Assembly (NCBI GenBank): GCA_025058985.1
Contig: JANXEB010000032.1
Location: 1-10,712 of the forward strand
Direction: 5' to 3'
DNA from: Candidatus Aenigmatarchaeota archaeon
Lineage (GTDB): Archaea; Aenigmatarchaeota; Aenigmatarchaeia; CG10238-14; SpSt-28
DNA: 10,712 nucleotides
Both the position numbers and the translations under genes were made by a program. Under the pieces are notes generated by a model. That model saw only the letters and a list, made by a program, of their open reading frames with translations. It did not search any database and had not been told where the DNA came from. Below are positions 5,861 to 10,712 of the stretch, piece after piece; the first letter of the stretch is position 1; each line of letters opens with the position of its first letter.

Positions 5861-6459
5861 CTAGAAACTTCAGCTTCTTTTTCTATTCTTTCTCTTTCTT
5901 TTAAAGCATCACTCCTAGATGAATCATTATTATAAGCTCCTATAATTTCTTCAACTAAAGCATCTACTATTGTCGCTTTTTTATTAAAAGATTTTCTATA
6001 AGCTGCTTGAGTTAAATTTCTTATAGCTAAATCTACTCTTCTTTGAGGACTAACTACTACAGCTTTTCTAACTATTATTCCCCCAACTTGATAAGACGCT
6101 ATTTCTTCCATTAAAGCACATTTTTCTATAGCTCTAACTAGAACTTCAATAGGATTTTTTTTAGTAATTTTTTCGATTCTTTCAAAAACTTCTTCTATTA
6201 TCCTTAATTTTTTAAAATAATCGCCAACGCATCTAGCTGAACTAATAACATGTTTTTTACCCTTATGACCAGGTACGTTTAATCTATTTAAAAATCTTTC
6301 AACTATATTCATTTCGTTTTTTTTAAATCTTTCGGTAGAAAATCTACCAAAAGTTCTTGGTATTATTACTGGTTTTAAATTTATGTATTTTTTTAATCCA
6401 GGATCTTTAACCTCTATTCCATTAAAAGACCATTTATTCAAAAGCTTTATTTCACTCAT
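5857..6459 (-). CDS. rps7: Small ribosomal subunit protein uS7
   Basis: uS7 nucleates assembly of the 30S head by binding 16S rRNA and lines the exit-site side of the mRNA channel. The 200-aa product has the archaeal/eukaryotic features: a basic N-terminal extension, NPIEVLVRAIEKCALMEE (about 102-119), VSPQRRVDLAIRNL (136-149) and the conserved tail EEIIGAYNNDSSRSDALKER. Part of the region before the first long helix (HKGKKHVISSARCVGDYF, 65-82) diverges from common archaeal sequences. The start overlaps the rps12 stop as ATGA and the stop overlaps rpl6 the same way, so the three genes are probably translationally coupled. No Shine-Dalgarno sequence is seen. Confidence 0.95.
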   Translation of the reverse strand: MSEIKLLNKWSFNGIEVKDPGLKKYINLKPVIIPRTFGRFSTERFKKNEMNIVERFLNRLNVPGHKGKKHVISSARCVGDYFKKLRIIEEVFERIEKITKKNPIEVLVRAIEKCALMEEIASYQVGGIIVRKAVVVSPQRRVDLAIRNLTQAAYRKSFNKKATIVDALVEEIIGAYNNDSSRSDALKERERIEKEAEVSR

Positions 6460-6881
6460 CTAGCTGGTTTCTGTTTTTTACCTTTTAATATTTCATTTAA
6501 AGCAACGTTATTTACTTTAAAAACTTTAAACTTTATACCAACCATACTTCCTATAGAACCACCTTGAGAACCACCAATACCTTCTAACATAACTTCATCG
6601 TGTTCGGAAATTATATCAATAGCTTTATTACCAGGTACATAGGCAGTTACTTGAATATTGTTTTTAACGAGCTGTACTCTAACTGCTTTTGTCAAACCAG
6701 ATGAAGGTTTTCTTTGTTCAACCATTCTTTTTTCTAAAACAATTCCTCTGGCTTGTGGTGCCCCTTCAAAAGGACCTAGCTTCCAAAGCTTTAGCATCTT
6801 CCTTTTATAACTATCACTATTCCATTTAAACTTTCTTCTATTCTGAACTAATTTCCTGGCAGCGAATAAACCATTTCCCAT
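6456..6881 (-). CDS. rps12: Small ribosomal subunit protein uS12, with altered decoding-site loops
   Basis: uS12 sits at the decoding centre of the small subunit and contacts 16S rRNA and the codon-anticodon helix. The 141-aa protein has the archaeal N-terminus NGLFAARKL, then APQARGIVLEK, VRVQLVKN, VTAYVPGNKA, EHDEV and GIGGSQGG. The two loops facing the decoding site differ from the norm: KPSSGLTK (58-65) where QPNSAxRK is usual, and GSMVGIKF (111-118) where GDIPGxRY is usual, so the conserved Asp and Pro are gone. The reading frame is intact. The ATG at 6881 is one base beyond the nusA stop, with no Shine-Dalgarno sequence. The N-terminus is slightly shorter than in many archaea. Confidence 0.95.
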   Translation of the reverse strand: MGNGLFAARKLVQNRRKFKWNSDSYKRKMLKLWKLGPFEGAPQARGIVLEKRMVEQRKPSSGLTKAVRVQLVKNNIQVTAYVPGNKAIDIISEHDEVMLEGIGGSQGGSIGSMVGIKFKVFKVNNVALNEILKGKKQKPAR

Positions 6882-6882
6882 A

Positions 6883-7299
6883 TTATTTGATATATATTTC
6901 TTTAATATTATTAAAACTTTTACTTAACAATCTCTTGTATATTTCCAAATTTCTTCTCTCCCTTCCTAAAACAAAAGGTCTAGCATACTTTTCAACAGTT
7001 ATAATTAAATTCCCATTATCGGTGAGAACTACATCTTTAACGTTGGAAATCAGATTCTTAACAAACTCTTTTATATCGTTAGAATATTCACTAATTTTAA
7101 CTTTCATATTTGTTGTTTCCTCTAAAAACTTTGTATTTCTACCATTTTTACCAACTGCCTTTTTCAACTGCCCTTTATCTACAATCAAGAATATAACTTT
7201 TCCTTCTTTATCTATATAACAATCTAAACAGTCCACATCTGTTAAATATTCGAACATCTGTATTATGTTCAATTCCTCACTACTGAGTTTTATATTCAT
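6883..7299 (-). CDS. nusA: Archaeal NusA-like KH-domain protein
   Basis: Archaeal NusA is a short protein made only of two KH RNA-binding domains, lacking the polymerase-binding domains of bacterial NusA; it is thought to act on nascent RNA in transcription elongation or termination. At 138 aa this one is typical. KH1 has the GKNG loop at residues 50-53 inside KAVGKNGRNTKFLEE; KH2 carries the corresponding LGRERRNLEIYKRLL (111-125), whose GxxG loop is degenerate, as is common in this family. Position between rpl30e and rps12 is the conserved archaeal order. ATG 7299 is one base after the rpl30e stop. Cys24 and Cys27 form a lone CxxC of unknown meaning. Confidence 0.92.
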   Translation of the reverse strand: MNIKLSSEELNIIQMFEYLTDVDCLDCYIDKEGKVIFLIVDKGQLKKAVGKNGRNTKFLEETTNMKVKISEYSNDIKEFVKNLISNVKDVVLTDNGNLIITVEKYARPFVLGRERRNLEIYKRLLSKSFNNIKEIYIK

Positions 7300-7300
7300 A

Positions 7301-7567
7301 CTACTTTTTTATTCCAATTGTTGATATTACATATGGTTTTCCTGCTAATATTCCCAACTCTCTACTACTCCCCTCAAATATAAGTATTTCTGTTTTAAAT
7401 ATCTTTGCATTATACATTATATCTTTTAACCTATACTCTTCAATGTTTTTAGCCACTATTATCTTTTTCAAAAGCTCGTTTTTTAAAGCTTTGTAAACTT
7501 CTCTAAAACCAAAAACAGCCTTGTTTTCTTTTATTGCATCATCTATTATCTTTTTAATATTAGTCAT
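7301..7567 (-). CDS. rpl30e: Large ribosomal subunit protein eL30
   Basis: eL30 is an L7Ae-fold RNA-binding protein of the archaeal/eukaryotic large subunit that recognises kink-turn-like RNA. The 88-aa product is slightly shorter than usual. It has the fold's alternating pattern: a first helix (IIDDAIKENKAVFGFREVYKAL), the strand IIVAKN, the strand EILIFEGSS, and the closing signature GSSRELGILAGKPYVISTIGI. Position between rpoA2 and nusA supports eL30 over L7Ae or another paralogue. The ATG overlaps the rpoA2 stop as ATGA. A GGGAGG run sits one base before the ATG; it is too close for a normal Shine-Dalgarno site and encodes the REE end of A''. Confidence 0.88.
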   Translation of the reverse strand: MTNIKKIIDDAIKENKAVFGFREVYKALKNELLKKIIVAKNIEEYRLKDIMYNAKIFKTEILIFEGSSRELGILAGKPYVISTIGIKK

Positions 7568-8568
7568 TCCTCCCTAGTTATCAGTTCAAAAAACCCTGTA
7601 CCAATTGGGACTATTCTTCCTATGAAAACATTTTCAAAAACTCCTTTAAATTCTTCCTTTTCATTCCTTAAAACAGCTAATGTTAAGTGTTTTATTGTTT
7701 CCTCAAAATTTGCCCTAACCAAAACAGAAGATTTGCTGCCAGCGATACCATATCTACCTATAGGCATAACCTCTCCACTAAAACACATTATATCGGCAAC
7801 TAAGGTAACATAATAGGGATTTACATCCAAACCCTGTTCTGTTAAAACTTTTAAGACCTCTTTCACTATTAAATTTCTAGCAGCCTCTATACCGAGAACT
7901 CTAGCTGTCTCATGAATATCGTTCGAATATGTTTTCGTTATATCGACTTCTTCCATTTCTAGGATTTTTTCTAAGTTAGTTCCCTTTGTCTGTATTAAAT
8001 AGTTATCGTCCTCTTTTATTACTACGGCTTCTTTTATTCCCTCTATTCCATAAACTAGAATGTCAAGAATACTTTCTTTTATTGATTGTAAATGTGTCAA
8101 AGCCTCCTCTTTTTCACTATAAACGAACACTATATTTTCATTAATCTTTGAGATTATATTTTTTCTTTGCGATAGAATAGAATGTACTTTTTTAGCATCA
8201 GACTTGTTATAAAATTCTAATTCCAACCTAATTTCAGACAAATTTATATAAGATTTTTTAACAAGATGTCTTACTCTCTTTTCTTCTATCTTTTTAGCAA
8301 AGTTAATGGCTTCCTCCTCTTTATTATATTCTTTCTTCAAATAAATATACATTGTTGGACTAGATATGTTTTTCTTAGCATCGAAAATTTCTATTAACCT
8401 TGGTAAACCTTGAGTTATTTTTAAACCCAAGGAACCAGCTAAGTGATAAACTCTCATCGTTAATTGCGTAGCTGGTTCTGAAATACTTTGAGCAGCTATT
8501 ATTCCTATACTACTTCCTGGTTCCAATTTAGACCTGATTAATTCTTTATTTAAAATACTCTCTTCCAT
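7564..8568 (-). CDS. rpoA2: DNA-directed RNA polymerase subunit A''
   Basis: A'' is the C-terminal third of the archaeal RNA polymerase largest subunit and completes the active-site trigger loop, jaw and clamp together with A'. The 334-aa length is a little short for archaea. The trigger-loop region is clear: IGIIAAQSISEPATQLTMR (21-39), Y41-H42 (the NTP-facing His is kept), then QGLPRLIEIFDAKK. The jaw region follows, and the C-terminus has EAARNLIVKEV, YYVTLVADIMCF and GEVMPIGRYGIAGSKSSVLVRANFEETIKHL, all family signatures. Oddities are Ser30 in place of the near-universal Gly of SIGEP, and MRVYHLAGS where MRTFHYAGV is usual. The ATG at 8568 is one base beyond the rpoA1 stop. Confidence 0.95.
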   Translation of the reverse strand: MEESILNKELIRSKLEPGSSIGIIAAQSISEPATQLTMRVYHLAGSLGLKITQGLPRLIEIFDAKKNISSPTMYIYLKKEYNKEEEAINFAKKIEEKRVRHLVKKSYINLSEIRLELEFYNKSDAKKVHSILSQRKNIISKINENIVFVYSEKEEALTHLQSIKESILDILVYGIEGIKEAVVIKEDDNYLIQTKGTNLEKILEMEEVDITKTYSNDIHETARVLGIEAARNLIVKEVLKVLTEQGLDVNPYYVTLVADIMCFSGEVMPIGRYGIAGSKSSVLVRANFEETIKHLTLAVLRNEKEEFKGVFENVFIGRIVPIGTGFFELITREE

Positions 8569-8569
8569 A

Positions 8570-10712
8570 TTATGTTCTTTTTTCTATATCTATTTCGCTC
8601 AATAATGGTTCAAATTGAATTATTCTTTGCTCCGTATCTATAACCGTTCCGTCATAAGCTACTTTAAGATCCTGAAGAGCATTTATTAATCTTCTCTCCA
8701 TGTATCCAGAAACTCTTGTTTTAACTGATTTATCCATCAATGATTCTCTGCTATTACTTGCGTCGAAAAAGAACTCAAATGGATTTAATCCATCTCTAAA
8801 TCCTTTATCTACAAAACCTCTTGCTTCCAAACTATTATCACCTACCTTAAAATGAGGTAATGTTCTTCCTCTATATCCCCTCATTATTCTTTCTCCCATT
8901 ATTCTTTCTTGACCTATTAAACCAACTGTTTGAAGAAAGTTTATCATATCTCCTCTTGCTCCACATCTAGCTATTTTTGTAGTATTATTTTCTATTTTTA
9001 ATTTAGTTAAAAATTCGTTCACACGATTTAACAAATTATTAATCCTCCTACTAATTATATTTTCAGCGTCTCTCTCGTTAGCAGTTTGTATAAAATTGTT
9101 TATCTCTTTTTTCTCCTTTTTTATCATTTCTATGATTTCTTCCTTTACTTTTCTCGGTAAATTAAAATCACTAATTCCTATGGAAAATCCATAACTCATT
9201 AAAAATTTCATTGAAAGTAGAGAAATTTTACTCAAAAAATCCCTGAAATATTGCTTTCCATATTTGTTATAAATAAAATACAAAAGAATTCCTGATTCAG
9301 CTCCTACAGCAGCCTTATCTATAGGACCTGACTCTAAGTTACCGTTTTTTATAATAACTTTTTCTCCCGTTTTAGACCTAAACTCGAGAGATAAGTCTCT
9401 TGGCAAAAATAAACTAAAAACTTCTTTGCCGTCAAAATTTTCCTTATTTGGAATATTTATGGTTATGTCGATAGATTTTACTAGGTCAATAACCTCTTCT
9501 CTACTAAATTTTTTCTGAGACGTTGTTAATAAATAGAGTCCTGTAATAAAATCTTGTCTTAAACCTATTATTGGTCTATTATACCTTGGAGAAATAACAT
9601 TTTCTAAAACTCCTGCAAGAATTTCTGATTCAACTCTAGCTTCTTCGGTTTGTGGAACGTGTAAATTCATTTCATCGCCATCGAAATCTGCATTATAAGG
9701 CGGGCATGTAGATAAACTTAATCTGAAAGTTTTACCGGGCATAACTTTAACTCTATGTGCCATCATACTCATCTTATGTAAAGAAGGTTGTCTATTGAAT
9801 AAAACAATATCACCATTTATTAAATGTCTCTCCACTATATACCCGCTTTGTATTTCGTTTGCTATTTCCTCTTTATTACTTTCAGTTATCTTTTTTCTTC
9901 TACCATTTGGAGTTATAATGTAATTAGCACCAGGCCAAACATTTGGTCCATTTAGAATTCGTCTTCTTAGCTCATCTATATTTTCTTCCCTAACAAATTC
10001 TGGTATAGTAAGTTCCTTAGCAATCTCCTCCGGTACACCAACTTCGTCTATTAGTATGTAAGGATCTGGAGAAATAACAGTTCTAGCAGAGAAGTTAACT
10101 CTTTTACCAGCTAAATTCCCTCTGAATCTACCTTCTTTAGTTTTTAATCTTTGAGATATTCCCTTTAAAACTCTACCGCTTCTATGTCTTGCCGGTGGTA
10201 CTCCTGCTAGTTCATTGTCAAAATATGTAGAAACGTTGTACTGTAAAAGCTCCCAGAGATCATCTATTATAAATTGCGGAGAACCTAGCTCAATGTTTTC
10301 TTTTAGTCTTTCGTTAGTTCTAACTATTTCGACCAATTTATGAGTTAAATCATCTTCGCTTCTTTCACCAGTTTCTAAAGTTATAGATGGTCTAACAGTT
10401 ATTGGTGGGACCAACAATACAGAGAGTATAAACCATTCTGGTCTTATCTTTAATCCAATTTTTTTTAAATCTTCGTTTTTTATTTTTTCAAACCTTTCTC
10501 TTATTTTATCCGGAGTTAGCTGCTCTTCTCCTTCAAAATAAGTATGCGGCTTAAGAAATCTGATTTCTTTTTGTTTTTCCTTACAATGAGGGCAAACCTT
10601 TTCAAGATTTTTCATTATTTCATTTATGCTAATTTTTTCTTTAGATTTTAACAACTCTTCTTTCACCAACAACCTACTACACTTTCTGCAAAATATTAAT
10701 AGTAGTTGAAAA
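8570..10712 (-). CDS. rpoA1: DNA-directed RNA polymerase subunit A' (5' end outside the window)
   Basis: A' carries most of the clamp, the active site and the bridge helix of archaeal RNA polymerase. The gene runs off the right edge: a TTG at 10672 could be taken as a start, but the frame stays open to 10712 and encodes CRKCSRLL, which with CPHC (27-30, counted from the TTG) makes the usual A' zinc site. Roughly the first 70-80 residues are therefore missing. Visible landmarks are GNLAGKRVNFSARTVISPDP, FNRQPSLHKMSMMAHRV, the catalytic NADFDGD (327-333), GARGDMINFLQTVG, GYRGRTLPHF, and SGYMERRLINALQDL near the end. The split from A'' is at the standard archaeal place. The bridge helix is unusual (DASNSRESLMDKS). 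First visible gene of the operon; rpoB would be expected upstream. Confidence 0.96.
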   Translation of the reverse strand, partial: FQLLLIFCRKCSRLLVKEELLKSKEKISINEIMKNLEKVCPHCKEKQKEIRFLKPHTYFEGEEQLTPDKIRERFEKIKNEDLKKIGLKIRPEWFILSVLLVPPITVRPSITLETGERSEDDLTHKLVEIVRTNERLKENIELGSPQFIIDDLWELLQYNVSTYFDNELAGVPPARHRSGRVLKGISQRLKTKEGRFRGNLAGKRVNFSARTVISPDPYILIDEVGVPEEIAKELTIPEFVREENIDELRRRILNGPNVWPGANYIITPNGRRKKITESNKEEIANEIQSGYIVERHLINGDIVLFNRQPSLHKMSMMAHRVKVMPGKTFRLSLSTCPPYNADFDGDEMNLHVPQTEEARVESEILAGVLENVISPRYNRPIIGLRQDFITGLYLLTTSQKKFSREEVIDLVKSIDITINIPNKENFDGKEVFSLFLPRDLSLEFRSKTGEKVIIKNGNLESGPIDKAAVGAESGILLYFIYNKYGKQYFRDFLSKISLLSMKFLMSYGFSIGISDFNLPRKVKEEIIEMIKKEKKEINNFIQTANERDAENIISRRINNLLNRVNEFLTKLKIENNTTKIARCGARGDMINFLQTVGLIGQERIMGERIMRGYRGRTLPHFKVGDNSLEARGFVDKGFRDGLNPFEFFFDASNSRESLMDKSVKTRVSGYMERRLINALQDLKVAYDGTVIDTEQRIIQFEPLLSEIDIEKRT

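Larger units (their letters stand above)
5110..10712 (-). other. rpoA1-rpoA2-rpl30e-nusA-rps12-rps7-rpl6-DUF357 operon
   Basis: Eight minus-strand genes follow one another without room for promoters. Junctions are one base (A'/A'', eL30/NusA, NusA/S12), ATGA overlaps (A''/eL30, S12/S7, S7/L6) and a 38-bp overlap (L6/DUF357). The order from A' to S7 is the conserved archaeal one; EF-1A and S10, which normally follow, are replaced by L6 and the DUF357-like gene. Apart from the badly spaced GGGAGG before rpl30e, no Shine-Dalgarno motif precedes any start, so re-initiation by coupling is likely. Confidence 0.85.

Noticed and set aside
6887..7219. 110-codon plus-strand frame opposite nusA
   Set aside because: NusA on the minus strand has KH motifs and conserved gene order; the opposite frame is a low-complexity hydrophobic shadow.
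10670..10672. TTG at 10672 as the true start of rpoA1
   Set aside because: The frame remains open to the window edge and the extra residues include CRKC, half of the standard A' zinc site, so the gene begins outside the window.

Overview
The window is a compact, very AT-rich piece of an archaeal chromosome. The evidence is a RadA recombinase with an N-terminal helix-hairpin-helix domain, the archaea-only amidotransferase subunit GatD, an RNA polymerase largest subunit split into A' and A'', archaeal L30e/NusA/S12/S7 in the canonical archaeal order, and a tRNA-Glu with a bulge-helix-bulge intron between positions 37 and 38. Low GC, near-zero spacing, almost no Shine-Dalgarno sites, TATA boxes close to start codons and several divergent core proteins suggest a reduced DPANN-type genome (Nanoarchaeota-like). 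That placement is an inference from style, not a phylogeny.

Layout, left to right. Positions 1-539 hold no gene I can name: one weak open frame of 63 codons and AT-rich sequence that may include decayed coding remnants. radA (540-1499, minus) follows. It is divergent from an intron-containing tRNA-Glu(UUC) (1537-1639, plus); the 37-base gap between them holds a TATA box for radA and a perfect 16-bp palindrome. gatD (1676-2989, minus) converges on the tRNA. Directly upstream of gatD is a 697-residue protein (2994-5087, minus) that I read as a tandem duplication of a winged-helix plus calcineurin-type phosphoesterase unit; the first phosphoesterase copy has lost its metal ligands. From 5110 to the right edge one minus-strand operon runs rpoA1 (cut by the window edge), rpoA2, rpl30e, nusA, rps12, rps7, rpl6 and a DUF357-like gene, with junctions of 1-2 bases or ATGA overlaps.

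How the genes fit together. The operon supplies transcription (A', A'', NusA) and translation (L30e, S12, S7, L6) parts from one transcript, as in most archaea, except that L6 stands where EF-1A normally follows S7. GatD, with a GatE encoded elsewhere, would make Gln-tRNA(Gln) from Glu-tRNA(Gln). RadA performs homologous strand exchange.

The most notable observations are the phosphoesterase/pseudo-phosphoesterase tandem protein, unusual substitutions in the RNA polymerase bridge helix and trigger-loop base, altered decoding-site loops in S12, altered ATP-site residues in RadA, and the cis-spliced tRNA-Glu interrupted at the joint where Nanoarchaeum equitans has split tRNA genes. I see no CRISPR array, insertion sequence or defence system here.
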